Shown here piece after piece: positions 16,228-24,851 of a stretch of DNA of 64,000 nt. Position 1 is the first letter of the stretch. Each line of letters starts with the position of its first letter. A model generated the notes under the pieces. That model searched no databases, was not told the DNA's origin, and saw only the letters and a program-made list of their open reading frames with translations. A program made the translations under genes and the position numbers. The DNA comes from Oscillospiraceae bacterium (GTDB lineage Bacteria > Bacillota > Clostridia > Oscillospirales > Oscillospiraceae): contig JAGARK010000016.1 in NCBI GenBank assembly GCA_017622295.1, positions 1 through 64,000 on the forward strand, written 5' to 3'.

Positions 16228-17405
16228 CGGTAACGCTTCCTGGGAGGTGCCGGCGCTTTGACCACTTCGGCGGTCAGCTGCCCGTCCTCGCCCAGAAGCA
16301 TAGGCTGAACCGTGAAATTACAGAACTTGCAGATCTCATCCAGCTTGGCCTTTTCGGGGAAATTGCCGATGATGCTCCAGGCAACACCCTTGCGCTTGGC
16401 CCGTCCGGTGCGGCCGATCCGGTGGACGTAGTATTCATTTTCTTCAGGAATATCATAGTTGATGACGCAGTCCACATCGTCCACGTCGATGCCTCGGGAG
16501 GCAACGTCCGTGGCGATGAGCACCTGCAGCTTGCCGTCACGATAGCGCTGCATGGCCTTTTCACGCTGGCTCTGACGGATGTCGCCATGGATGCAGTCGC
16601 AGTCCAGACCGGCCCGCTTGAAGTCGTCACACAGCCTCTGGCACATGTGCTTGGTGTTGCAGAAGATCATCACCCGCTCATAGCCCTGGCTGCGGATCAG
16701 CTTCAGGGTCCGCTCCGCCTTCTCGAGAGGCGTCACGGTCATGCAGTACTGGTCAATGTCGGGACGATCCTCCTGCTTGGGCTCCACGGTGATCTCCACC
16801 TCGTCACGCTGGTACATCCAGGAAACGGTCATGACCTCCTGGGAGATGGTTGCGGAAAACAGGCCCAAGTTCTTACGGTTTTTGACCTTCTCGATGATCT
16901 TGGTCACATCCTTGAAAAAGCCCATGTCCAGCATCCGGTCCGCCTCGTCCAGCACCACGGTCTGAATCTTATCCAGCCGGATGGTATGCCGGTTGTAGTG
17001 GTCCATCAGGCGGCCGGGAGTTGCCACCACGATCTGGGGCTTGCGTTCCAGCTGCTTGATCTGACCGCCGATGCCGGCGCCGCCGTAGAGCACCGCCACG
17101 CGGATTCCGTTATAATAGGTCAGCAGGCCCCGCAGCTCATCGCCGATCTGAATAGCCAGCTCCCGGGTGGGGGCCAGAACCAGACCCTGAACATCGGAGC
17201 ATTCGGCATCAATATGCTCGATCATGGGGATGCCGAAGGCGAAGGTCTTGCCGGTGCCGGTGGGCGCCTTTGCAATGACATCCTTCCACTGCATAAAATG
17301 AGGAATTGCCTCTGCCTGAATGGTGGTGGGATAGCCGTAGCCCTTCTTCTCCAGGGCCTTCAGCATGGCGCCGCTCAGTCCGAGACTCTCAAAAGTTACT
17401 TCCAT
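16224..17405 (-). CDS. DEAD-box ATP-dependent RNA helicase
   Basis: A 393-residue RNA helicase with all core motifs: Q-motif (GYGYPTTIQAEAIP), motif I APTGTGKT, Ia PTRELA, Ib TPGR, II DEAD (VLDEADRMLDMGFF), III SAT, IV VMIFCNT, V ATDVASRGID and VI HRIGRTGRA. It ends in a short C-terminal extension with basic last residues, without a dedicated RNA-binding domain. Such enzymes act in ribosome assembly, RNA decay or cold adaptation. It leads an operon with dprA, has its own promoter (17445-17473) and overlaps dprA by 4 bases. Confidence 0.93.
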   Translation of the reverse strand: MEVTFESLGLSGAMLKALEKKGYGYPTTIQAEAIPHFMQWKDVIAKAPTGTGKTFAFGIPMIEHIDAECSDVQGLVLAPTRELAIQIGDELRGLLTYYNGIRVAVLYGGAGIGGQIKQLERKPQIVVATPGRLMDHYNRHTIRLDKIQTVVLDEADRMLDMGFFKDVTKIIEKVKNRKNLGLFSATISQEVMTVSWMYQRDEVEITVEPKQEDRPDIDQYCMTVTPLEKAERTLKLIRSQGYERVMIFCNTKHMCQRLCDDFKRAGLDCDCIHGDIRQSQREKAMQRYRDGKLQVLIATDVASRGIDVDDVDCVINYDIPEENEYYVHRIGRTGRAKRKGVAWSIIGNFPEKAKLDEICKFCNFTVQPMLLGEDGQLTAEVVKAPAPPRKRYR

Positions 17406-17444
17406 GTTTCTCTTTCCTTTTTCTTTATATTCATAGATTTTTCT

Positions 17445-17473
17445 ATTTTAACAGATATCCGGGAATTATGCAA
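17445..17473 (-). promoter_or_regulatory. promoter of the DEAD-box helicase operon
   Basis: Minus-strand -35 TTGCAT (plus 17468-17473), a 17-base spacer and -10 TAAAAT (plus 17445-17450), about 40 bases before the start codon. Confidence 0.72.
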
Positions 17474-17491
17474 CTATTCTGTATGATTCAA

Positions 17492-17581
17492 ATTGCAGTT
17501 TATCGTACTGACGCGGGAGCACCTAATGCTTCCCCTGGGAGAAGGCAAGGGGCAATGTATAACAGAACGATCAACTGCAGT
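17492..17581. repeat. short inverted-repeat element of about 90 bp
   Basis: Ends ATTGCAGTTTATCGTACT (17492-17509) and the complement of AGAACGATCAACTGCAGT (17564-17581) match at about 14 of 18 positions in inverted orientation. The interior carries a CCCCTGGGAGAAGGCAAGGGG pairing segment. It sits between the divergent helicase and tmk promoters and has no coding capacity. It looks like a decayed MITE-type or palindromic repeat. Confidence 0.4.
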
Positions 17582-17626
17582 TTTCATTGTTTCCAGAAAT
17601 TTAAGAATTCCGTCAAATCCCAACGG

Positions 17627-17655
17627 TGGACAAAAGGACGTAAATGTGGTATATT
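17627..17655 (+). promoter_or_regulatory. tmk operon promoter
   Basis: -35 TGGACA (17627-17632), a 17-base spacer and -10 TATATT (17650-17655), about 40 bases ahead of the tmk start, which has a TAAGGAGA ribosome site. Confidence 0.65.
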
Positions 17656-17696
17656 GTAGGCTATGATAATATGTCCGTACTATAAGGAGATTTTTT

Positions 17697-18365
17697 ATGG
17701 GCAAACTAATCGTCATCGAGGGTACTGACGGCTCCGGCAAGTCTACCCAGTTCAAGCTGCTGACCGAGCGCGTGGCAGCGGAAGGCCATGAGTTCCGCAA
17801 GCTGGTATTCCCCCAGTATTCCGAGCCCAGCTCCGCATTGATCCGGATGTATCTGGGCGGTGAATTCGGCACCAATCCTGCCGACGTCAACGCCTATGCC
17901 GCTTCGGCCTTCTACGCAGTGGATCGCTATGCATCCTATAAAAAGGTTTGGGGCGAGTGGTACGAGCAGGGCGGTCTGGTCCTGTCAGACCGGTATACCA
18001 CGTCCAACGCCGTCCATCAGGCCTCCAAGGAGCCGGTCGAAAAACAGGGCGAATTTCTCAAATGGCTCTATGAATTCGAATACGACCGAATGGGCCTCCC
18101 CTGCCCTGATCTGACCATTTATCTGGACGTTCCCACGGACTTTACCGAAAAGCTCATGCGCTCCCGGGAGGCTGCCACCAATACGTCTGCGGACATCCAC
18201 GAAAAGGACCTGGCGTATCTGGCCACCTGCCGCCGCACCGGCAGAGCCGCCGCCGAATTCTACGGCTGGACCGTCATCGACTGCGTCAAAAACGGCTCCA
18301 TGAGAAGCATCGAAGACATTCACGAAGAAATCTACCGCCATGTGACAAAGTGTTTGGAGGATTAA
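17697..18365 (+). CDS. tmk: thymidylate kinase
   Basis: Phosphorylates dTMP to dTDP. The 222-residue protein has the P-loop GTDGSGKST (about 9-17), the thymidylate-kinase DRY-type motif in LSDRYTTSNAVHQ and the lid region around RSREAATNTSADIHEKD. It has a longer insertion between P-loop and DRY than the E. coli form, as seen in Clostridial homologues. First gene of a plus-strand run with a DJ-1 family gene (gap 3 bases), mltG and a U32 gene. Confidence 0.9.
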   Translation: MGKLIVIEGTDGSGKSTQFKLLTERVAAEGHEFRKLVFPQYSEPSSALIRMYLGGEFGTNPADVNAYAASAFYAVDRYASYKKVWGEWYEQGGLVLSDRYTTSNAVHQASKEPVEKQGEFLKWLYEFEYDRMGLPCPDLTIYLDVPTDFTEKLMRSREAATNTSADIHEKDLAYLATCRRTGRAAAEFYGWTVIDCVKNGSMRSIEDIHEEIYRHVTKCLED

Positions 18366-18368
18366 ATT

Positions 18369-18911
18369 ATGGTATACATGCTGCTGGGTACCGGCTTTGA
18401 AGAGACCGAAGCCATCGCTCCCCTGGATCTGCTGCGCCGGGCAGGCGTCGAAATTATGACCGTCGGCGTTAACGGTAAAATTATCCGCGGCAGCCACAAC
18501 ATCGGCGTGGAAGCCGATATTGAAATCGGCCAGATGGATCTGACCAATCTGGAAATGATCATTCTTCCCGGTGGTCTGGGCGGCGTCACCTCCGTCCGTG
18601 CCAGCGAGGAAGCCATGAACGCCCTGAAATTCGCCTGGGACAACGACAAGTTTGTCGCCGCCATCTGCGCCGGCCCCACAGTGCTGGCGGATCTGGGCAT
18701 CACCGCCGGCATGAACGCCACCTGCTATCCCGGCTGCGAAGGCGGCATGGGCAGCGCCTTTGTCATTGAAGACGCTGCCGTCGTCATCGACGAGAAACTC
18801 ATCACCGGCACTTCTGCCGGCTGTGCAATCCCCTTCGGTCTGGCTCTGATTGAAGCCCTGAAGGGAACCGAAACCGCGGAGGCTGTCGCAAAGCAGATCG
18901 TCATCCGCTGA
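18369..18911 (+). CDS. DJ-1/PfpI family protein
   Basis: A 180-residue flavodoxin-like protein of the DJ-1 subgroup. The nucleophile-elbow cysteine is Cys100 in FVAAICAGPTVLADLGI, and the N-terminal GFEETEAIAPLDLLRRAG carries the supporting glutamate. C-terminal SAGCAIPFGLALIEALKG also matches the family. Members include oxidative-stress chaperone/glyoxalase-like proteins; the exact reaction is uncertain. Begins 3 bases after the tmk stop. Confidence 0.88.
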   Translation: MVYMLLGTGFEETEAIAPLDLLRRAGVEIMTVGVNGKIIRGSHNIGVEADIEIGQMDLTNLEMIILPGGLGGVTSVRASEEAMNALKFAWDNDKFVAAICAGPTVLADLGITAGMNATCYPGCEGGMGSAFVIEDAAVVIDEKLITGTSAGCAIPFGLALIEALKGTETAEAVAKQIVIR

Positions 18912-18925
18912 ACGGAGGTAACACC

Positions 18926-20608
18926 ATGAACGAAAACAACATCCCCGAAGAAAACGACGTTCTCCAGGAGAATGCCGTTTTGCCCGAACCCGTGGGAGAG
19001 AACGCTGAAGAGCCTGCCTTTGACGCGGCAGCTTTTGAAGAGGCATATGCTGAAAAAGAGCAGGAGTCCGTCTTCGATCAGTCCGCTTTTGAGGAGGCCT
19101 ACGCCGAGAAGGAGCAGGCCGAAGAGGCACTGAACGAACAGCTGACTGCACAAACGCCTGTCGACAGCGCCGGTACCGTCTCCCACGAGCTGTTGCAGCA
19201 CCCCGAAGTCCGGGAAGAACTGAACGCAGCAGAGCACGCCATGTACGATGCTGGCCTGGTCCATCCCGATGATGTGGACTTTATTGAGCCCCGCCAGAGC
19301 GAGATGCCTCAGGAGCCTGCACCGGCCCATCACGATGCCGAATACCGGGATCCCGAATATCAGCAGATACCGGAAGAGATGCAGATCCCCGAAGAAACCT
19401 ATGAGGATTCCGAATCTGACGCCGAGCCTGAGCTTCCCGTCCGCAAGGGCCGTCCCAGACGCAAGAAGGGCTACGGCTTCCTGGGCATTCCCCACCTGAT
19501 CGCCACTGTGATCTGGCTGGCCATCATCGTGGCCATCGGCGTGTCCATGGGCCGTCTGATCTGGGTCTGCGCCGCTGATGTCCTTGCCTTCGGCCGGGAA
19601 GAGCAGCTGGTCACCGTCACCATCACCTCTGAAGACGACATCGACACCATTGCCGCCAAGCTGAATCAGGCCGGTCTGATCCGCTACCCTTCCCTGTTCA
19701 AGCTCTATGCAGACCTTGCCGTGGACGAGGGTGAGATTTCCACCGGTACCTTTACCCTGAATACGCTCTACGACTACCACGCACTGGTCAACAGCATGTC
19801 CGCCAGCTCCAGCACCCGAAAGGTTATTGAAGGCGTGCTGATCCCCGAAGGCTTCACCTGCAAGCAGATCTTCGCCCGTCTGGAGGAATACGGCGTGTGC
19901 AGTGCCTCCGAGCTGGAAGCCTACGCCGCCGAGGGCGAGCTGGACGAATACTGGTTCCTTGAAAATCTGGAACGGGGCGACAAGTACTGCCTGGAAGGCT
20001 ACCTCTTCCCCGCAACCTATGATTTCTACGAAAACAGCTCTCCCAAGCAGGCTCTGGAAAAGATGCTGGATGCCTTTGATGCCTATTACTCCGCCGAGAT
20101 GCAGGAGCAGCTGGCAGCTACAAACGAGCGTCTCAGCGCCATGATGCTTGCAAACGGCTGTACCCAGGAGTATGTGGACGCACATCAGCTGACCGTCCGG
20201 GATATCGTCACCGTGGCCTCCCTGATCGAAAAGGAAATGGCGGGTGAAGAGGAGGCCCGCACCATCGCCTCCGTCATCTACAACCGACTGACCCAGGACG
20301 AGGAGCACGAGCGCTACCTGAACATCGACGCCGCCATCTTCTATGCCCTGGGCGAGCACAAGGAAGCTCTGACCTCCGAGGACCTGCAGGTGGACAGCCC
20401 CTACAACACCTATCTCTACTCCGGTCTGGTTCCCGGCCCCATCGCAAACCCCGGTCTTGCCTGTCTGAAGGCGGCGCTGGATTTCGAGGATACCTCTTAT
20501 TACTACTATGTCCTCAATCCCGAAGTCGGCGAGCATGACTTCTCCAAGACCTACGAAGAGCACGACAAGAAGGTACAAAAATACTACGGACAGGACGGAG
20601 AAGGATAA
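18926..20608 (+). CDS. mltG: endolytic murein transglycosylase MltG (YceG family) with long acidic N-terminus
   Basis: A 560-residue bitopic membrane protein. Residues 1-180 form an acidic cytoplasmic extension rich in Glu/Pro, including a duplicated FEEAYAEKEQ block (37-46 and 55-64). A transmembrane helix spans about 188-210. A LysM-like subdomain and the YceG catalytic domain follow, with ASLIEKE (catalytic Glu435) and ASVIYNRL. MltG cleaves nascent glycan strands and helps set their length. The C-terminal domain is typical; the cytoplasmic extension is much longer than in E. coli MltG. The gene has GGAGG before the ATG and lies 14 bases after the DJ-1 gene. Confidence 0.92.
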   Translation: MNENNIPEENDVLQENAVLPEPVGENAEEPAFDAAAFEEAYAEKEQESVFDQSAFEEAYAEKEQAEEALNEQLTAQTPVDSAGTVSHELLQHPEVREELNAAEHAMYDAGLVHPDDVDFIEPRQSEMPQEPAPAHHDAEYRDPEYQQIPEEMQIPEETYEDSESDAEPELPVRKGRPRRKKGYGFLGIPHLIATVIWLAIIVAIGVSMGRLIWVCAADVLAFGREEQLVTVTITSEDDIDTIAAKLNQAGLIRYPSLFKLYADLAVDEGEISTGTFTLNTLYDYHALVNSMSASSSTRKVIEGVLIPEGFTCKQIFARLEEYGVCSASELEAYAAEGELDEYWFLENLERGDKYCLEGYLFPATYDFYENSSPKQALEKMLDAFDAYYSAEMQEQLAATNERLSAMMLANGCTQEYVDAHQLTVRDIVTVASLIEKEMAGEEEARTIASVIYNRLTQDEEHERYLNIDAAIFYALGEHKEALTSEDLQVDSPYNTYLYSGLVPGPIANPGLACLKAALDFEDTSYYYYVLNPEVGEHDFSKTYEEHDKKVQKYYGQDGEG

Positions 20609-20611
20609 GCT

Positions 20612-21829
20612 ATGTGTAAACTGGAATTGTTGAGCCCTGCCGGTGATATGGAACGGCTGAAAATGGCCGTTCTGTACGGCGCGGACGCGGTATATCTGGC
20701 GGGCACCACCTTCGGTATGCGTGCCTTTGCCGGAAATTTCACCCCTGAGGAGCTCCCTCAGGCGGTGAAGTATGCCCATGACCACGGTGTCAAGGCCCAT
20801 GTCACCGTCAACATCATGCCCCGCAACGACGAAGTTGCCCGGCTGCCCGAATATCTGGAGCAGCTGGACGACGCCGGTGTGGATGCCCTGATCCTGGCGG
20901 ATCTGGGTGCCTTCACTCTGGCAGGCAAATATGCCCCCCACTGCCAGCGGCATATCTCCACCCAGCAGTCCATCGCCAACTATGAGTGCGCCCAGGCCTG
21001 GTACGATCTGGGCGCTCAGAGAGTGGTTCTGGCCCGGGAATGCAGCCTGAAGGAGGTGGCGGAAATCCGCCGCAAAGTCTCCCCCGAGCTGGAGATCGAA
21101 ACCTTCGGCCATGGCGCCATGTGCGTCAGCTACTCCGGCCGCTGCCTGCTGAGCAACTACATGACGGGCCGCGACAGTAACCGCGGCGCCTGCGCCCAGC
21201 CCTGCCGCTATCAGTACGCCCTGATGGAGGAAAAGCGTCCCGGGGAATACTTCCCCGTCTACGAGGACGAAATGGGTACTTACATCTTAAATTCCCGGGA
21301 TATGTGCACCATCGACCACCTGAAGGATCTGATGGATGCCGGCATCGACTGCATCAAGATCGAAGGCCGGGCCAAATCTGCCTACTATGCCGCCATCGTC
21401 ACCGGCGCATACCGCCACGTGATCGACGATATCTACGCCGGCCGCCCCATCGACAAGGTCTGGCGGGACGAGGTGGATCATGTGTCACACCGGATCTACT
21501 CCACCGGCTTCTACTATGGCGAGCCGGGGCAGTACACCGAAAACTCCCGCTACATCCGGGACTGGCAGATCTGCGCCAAGGTGGAATCCTGTGACGAGAA
21601 TGGTCTGGCCCTTTGCAGCCTGAACAACAAGTTCCACGCAGGCGATGTGCTGGAATGCGTAGGTCCCGATCTGTGCCCCTTTGAGTTCACCGCCGAGGCC
21701 ATGACCGATGAGGCGGGCGGTCCCTTGGAAGAGCCCCGGACGCCCCAGATGAAGTTCTATCTGCAGCTGCCGAAGCAAGTCCCCGCCCTGAGCATGATCC
21801 GTCGGAGTGTGGATCTTTCCGCAAAGTAA
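20612..21829 (+). CDS. peptidase U32 family protein
   Basis: A 405-residue U32 protein. Seen: LLSPAGDMERLKMAVLYGADAVYLAG at the N-terminus, HGAMCVSYSGRCLLSNYMTGRDSNRGACAQPCRY (the cysteine-rich U32 signature, about 168-200) and CIKIEGRAKSAYY. Family members act in tRNA or 23S rRNA hydroxylation (RlhA, TrhP) or prephenate-dependent modification; a peptidase role is known for only a few. The cysteine cluster is compatible with an Fe-S cofactor. It follows mltG by 3 bases. Confidence 0.87.
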   Translation: MCKLELLSPAGDMERLKMAVLYGADAVYLAGTTFGMRAFAGNFTPEELPQAVKYAHDHGVKAHVTVNIMPRNDEVARLPEYLEQLDDAGVDALILADLGAFTLAGKYAPHCQRHISTQQSIANYECAQAWYDLGAQRVVLARECSLKEVAEIRRKVSPELEIETFGHGAMCVSYSGRCLLSNYMTGRDSNRGACAQPCRYQYALMEEKRPGEYFPVYEDEMGTYILNSRDMCTIDHLKDLMDAGIDCIKIEGRAKSAYYAAIVTGAYRHVIDDIYAGRPIDKVWRDEVDHVSHRIYSTGFYYGEPGQYTENSRYIRDWQICAKVESCDENGLALCSLNNKFHAGDVLECVGPDLCPFEFTAEAMTDEAGGPLEEPRTPQMKFYLQLPKQVPALSMIRRSVDLSAK

Positions 21830-21894
21830 TGCTTTTAAAAATGCACCGGACATTTAGAGCATATCCTTAACGGAAAAATGGATATAGTCTTTTT

Positions 21895-22069
21895 GTAGGG
21901 CGGGGCTTGCTCCCGCCGCCAATCCAAATAAACTGCCGCAGCACCCACATTGAGGTGCTGCGGTTAACTATTCGACATATTGTAGTTTGTCAAATTGATT
22001 ATACCACGAAGACAACGCGGTTTTCAATATCTGTGGTGTGATTTCGGCAGGAGCAAGCCCACGACCTAC
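21895..22069. repeat. MITE-like element with terminal inverted repeats
   Basis: GTAGGGCGGGGCTTGCTCCC begins at 21895, and its imperfect inverse complement ends at 22069 (right end reads CAGGAGCAAGCCCACGACCTAC). The repeats are about 24-25 bases and agree at about 20 positions. They enclose about 125 bases with no gene, containing an internal hairpin CCGCAGCACC/GGTGCTGCGG (21942-21964). The whole gap 21830-22301 has no supported gene. Size and structure suggest a non-autonomous mobile or palindromic repeat element. Confidence 0.5.
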
Positions 22070-22153
22070 GATAAGCGTACATGGCGAGCAGAGCATCCGG
22101 CTGTCCACCGGATGCGTAAACCGGGCAGATGCCCCAACCCACAAAAATACGAA

Positions 22154-22182
22154 AACTGGCAGATCAAGCTGATCTGCCAGTT
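22154..22182. terminator. hairpin, possible terminator
   Basis: A perfect 13-bp stem AACTGGCAGATCA/TGATCTGCCAGTT with a 3-base loop. The T-rich flank lies on the minus-strand side, so it is not an ideal terminator for the plus-strand U32 operon, but no other one is visible between 21830 and 22301. Confidence 0.45.
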
Positions 22183-22301
22183 ACTTTATGCTATTTCTCC
22201 GTTAAAGACATCACGCATTCCTCCGGTGCATTTTGTTTTTCTATTGCATTCTTCTTCCTGTTGTGCTAAAATGTGACCGATTTTTACAAAGAGGTTTCGC
22301 T

Positions 22302-23231
22302 ATGGATAAGTTTTTTGATATTGCTTTGGTTGTTGTCCCGATTCTGTTTGCAGCCGCCCTCGGCATCTTCGCCCGCAGGAAGGCTCTGCTGGGTACCGAA
22401 GAGGTCCGGGGCCTGCAGCAGTTTGTAATCAGATTCGGCCTTCCCTGTCTGCTCTTCAATTCCTGTCTGACGGCTGAAATCAGCCCGGAGTCCGTCAGTA
22501 CCATGGTGATGCTCATTCCGCTGGCCTTTGTGGCTGCCCTGTGGGGCTTCCGGGCCCGGAAGAAGCTGCATCCTTACCACAATCTGCCTCTTCTCATCAG
22601 CGGCAAGGAAACAGGCATGCTGGGCATTCCGCTGTTTATCGTTCTCTTTGGCGCCGCCCAGTCTTACCACATGGGCGTTCTGGATCTGGCACAGGGCGTG
22701 ATCACCATTCCCGTTGTGTCCATTCTCTCCGCCAAAGCCGACGAGAATCCCTCCCCTGCCAAGATCACCAAGGAGGTCCTCACTTCCCCCATGCTGGTGT
22801 GCAGCCTGCTGGGTCTTGTGTTAAATCTGACCGGCATCCGGGATTATCTGGACAGCTTCGGCATTATGGGTGTCATCACCGGCTGCACCGGCTTCCTGGG
22901 ACAGCCCGTCAGCGCCATAATGCTCTTCAGCGCCGGATACAATTTCTCCCTCTCCAGTCAGAATCGCAGAGCCATTTGGACTCTGTCTGCCAAGCATCTG
23001 GCATTTCACGGCATCTTCTGCATCATCGTGCAGCTGCTTCTGTGCCTGATGCCCAATGTCAACCCCATGAGCCGCTGGGCAGTTCTGATGTACTACACTC
23101 TGCCCGCCTCCTACCTGGCCCCCAGCCTGGGACACTCCGATGACGAGCAGGCCATCGCCTCCAGCGTCTGCTCCGTGCTCACTGTCATCTGCCTCATCGT
23201 CTTCTGTGCGATGGCGTTCATGGTCGTTTAA
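22302..23231 (+). CDS. AEC-family (auxin efflux carrier-like) transporter
   Basis: A 309-residue membrane protein with about ten transmembrane helices and the split, Gly-rich organisation of the AEC/BASS fold: FVIRFGLPCLLFNSC (helix 2 region), KETGMLGIPLFIVLFG (about 107-122) and PASYLAPSLGHSDDEQAIASSVCSVLTVI near the C-terminus. AEC proteins export or import small organic acids such as malate. The start at 22302 is chosen because AAAGAGG precedes it; an in-frame upstream extension lacks a ribosome site. Single gene with its own terminator. Confidence 0.87.
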   Translation: MDKFFDIALVVVPILFAAALGIFARRKALLGTEEVRGLQQFVIRFGLPCLLFNSCLTAEISPESVSTMVMLIPLAFVAALWGFRARKKLHPYHNLPLLISGKETGMLGIPLFIVLFGAAQSYHMGVLDLAQGVITIPVVSILSAKADENPSPAKITKEVLTSPMLVCSLLGLVLNLTGIRDYLDSFGIMGVITGCTGFLGQPVSAIMLFSAGYNFSLSSQNRRAIWTLSAKHLAFHGIFCIIVQLLLCLMPNVNPMSRWAVLMYYTLPASYLAPSLGHSDDEQAIASSVCSVLTVICLIVFCAMAFMVV

Positions 23232-23237
23232 CGCAAT

Positions 23238-23272
23238 AAAACCGTCATGACCGAATGGTCATGACGGTTTTT
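23238..23272. terminator. terminator between convergent genes
   Basis: AAAACCGTCATGACC and GGTCATGACGGTTTT form a perfect stem with a 4-base loop. A- and T-tracts on both sides let it work for the AEC transporter and for the convergent transglutaminase-like gene. Confidence 0.88.
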
Positions 23273-23274
23273 CA

Positions 23275-24789
23275 TTACTCGAGGGCTTTGATCGGGGTTG
23301 CCGGATAGAGGCTCTTGTCTCTTGCGTAGTAGCCGCGGAAAATATGGGTATCGTAGTAGTCCAGATATTCATCCGTCACCAGACAGAACCGATAATTTCC
23401 GTTGGAGTGGGGCGTGGTGTCCACATGGTAATAGGTCTCGCCGCCGTCGATGCTGACCAGGCTCCAGTAATGTCTGGTGGCCCGGTAGGGATTGTCGCAG
23501 CGGGTGACGGTGATGTTGGGAATCCCCAGCCGGTCCAACAGCAGCTTGGTTACGGCATAGAAATTAAAACAGTCGCCCATTCGGGTGGTCATGATGGAAT
23601 AGGCTGCCTGCATCCAGTCGGTCTTGTCCGACGCGCCATAGTAGCTGAAATTGCCGGTAACCCACCGGAAGACTGTCTCCACCTTTTCCCGGTCCGTCAT
23701 TTCCTCCCGGATGATGACGGCAAGGACCTGGTCCGCCCGGTCCAGAATGACGGATTCTTCCACATATCTTCCCGTCTTCTCCTTCACCGTTACCGGTGCA
23801 GTCACACTGGAAGAATTGCCTGCGGCGTCTGTGGCGGTGAAAACAATCTGATATTCACCCGGCTGGGTCAGATCCACACCGGAGCTGTCGATGCTCAGCC
23901 GGGGACTTTCATCGATATTATCCCTGACCACGATGCCGCTGCGGTAGGATACGGTGCTGCCCGCATACAGAGAAATGGGCTGCACGCCCAAAATGGCAGG
24001 AGCCTCCTCATCCACAATGACCGTCAGGGTCGCCGTCTGGTGGACAGAATTTCCGGAAGCATCCATGGCGGTATAGATCACCTGATAATTTCCGCCCTGG
24101 GTCAGATCCACCCGGCTGTCGTCCACGGTCAGAACCGGGGCTTCATCCAGATCGTCGGAAATTGTCACGCCGTCCAGATAATCCGGCTCCTGACCGCGAT
24201 AGATGCTCATATTCTGAACGCCCTCGACGATCGGCGCACTGGTGTCAAAAATCACCGTCAGGGTCGCTTCCAGCAGAGACGTGTTGCCGCCGCCGTCTGT
24301 CAGAAGCACAGATACAATCTGCTCTCCCGGCTGGGTCATGTCCGGCAGCGTCTCATAGCTGACCGAAACCTGGGTCACATCCCAGATCTGCGAAATAAAT
24401 TCCTCAGGCTCCGGTATCCGGATGGACAGTGTTGTCACATCCAGCAGTTCCGCCTTGGGTGGGATTGTATCTCTGATGCGAAGCACAGAATCATAGATCC
24501 GGTCCAAATACAGCAGCTGCACCGGATAATCTCCCGGCATATTCAGGTCGATCGCCTCTATATCCGTGACAAATTCCACCGGAATGTTCCACTGCCTGAT
24601 CCGGAATCCGTTCGGGTCCACCGTTTCGCAGCCTGCTTCAACGGTGACCTCCTCAGCGATGTTGCGCACCACAAAGAACCAGAAGCCCGCTGAGAGAACC
24701 GCCGTCCAGGCCAGCGCAACCGCCAGCACAACAAGCAGAATTCTCTTCTTAGAGGAGGATTTTTTTGCGTATTTATTGGATTTCATCAT
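23275..24789 (-). CDS. second membrane-anchored Ig-repeat/transglutaminase-like protein
   Basis: A 504-residue paralogue of the protein at 12968-14470 with the same order: basic tail, transmembrane helix (about 18-40), DUF5011-like Ig repeats (VDLTQGGNYQVIYTAMDASGN and VDLTQPGEYQIVFTATDAAGN) and a transglutaminase-like domain. The triad falls at identical positions: Cys407 (GDCFNF), His440 (RHYWSLV) and Asp457 (HVDTT). Here it stands alone rather than beside a racemase. Two adjacent ATG codons (24789, 24786) are possible starts; no clear ribosome site is seen. Presumed to act outside the membrane on a surface substrate. Confidence 0.8.
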   Translation of the reverse strand: MMKSNKYAKKSSSKKRILLVVLAVALAWTAVLSAGFWFFVVRNIAEEVTVEAGCETVDPNGFRIRQWNIPVEFVTDIEAIDLNMPGDYPVQLLYLDRIYDSVLRIRDTIPPKAELLDVTTLSIRIPEPEEFISQIWDVTQVSVSYETLPDMTQPGEQIVSVLLTDGGGNTSLLEATLTVIFDTSAPIVEGVQNMSIYRGQEPDYLDGVTISDDLDEAPVLTVDDSRVDLTQGGNYQVIYTAMDASGNSVHQTATLTVIVDEEAPAILGVQPISLYAGSTVSYRSGIVVRDNIDESPRLSIDSSGVDLTQPGEYQIVFTATDAAGNSSSVTAPVTVKEKTGRYVEESVILDRADQVLAVIIREEMTDREKVETVFRWVTGNFSYYGASDKTDWMQAAYSIMTTRMGDCFNFYAVTKLLLDRLGIPNITVTRCDNPYRATRHYWSLVSIDGGETYYHVDTTPHSNGNYRFCLVTDEYLDYYDTHIFRGYYARDKSLYPATPIKALE

Positions 24790-24851
24790 AATTAAGTATG
24801 CTGTGACCAAGCCGTTTTCACGGCCGGTCGGGAAAAATCATCTTAAAGCCG

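Noticed and set aside
18725-21112. Open frame of about 795 codons on the minus strand across DJ-1, mltG and U32 genes
   Set aside because: It spans three well-identified plus-strand genes and shows antisense composition without any recognisable domain.
24795-24850. Imperfect hairpin GACCAAGCCG/CGGCCGGTC before the second transglutaminase-like gene as terminator of the UPF0210 gene
   Set aside because: Mismatched stem and no T-run on the correct side; not strong enough to call.
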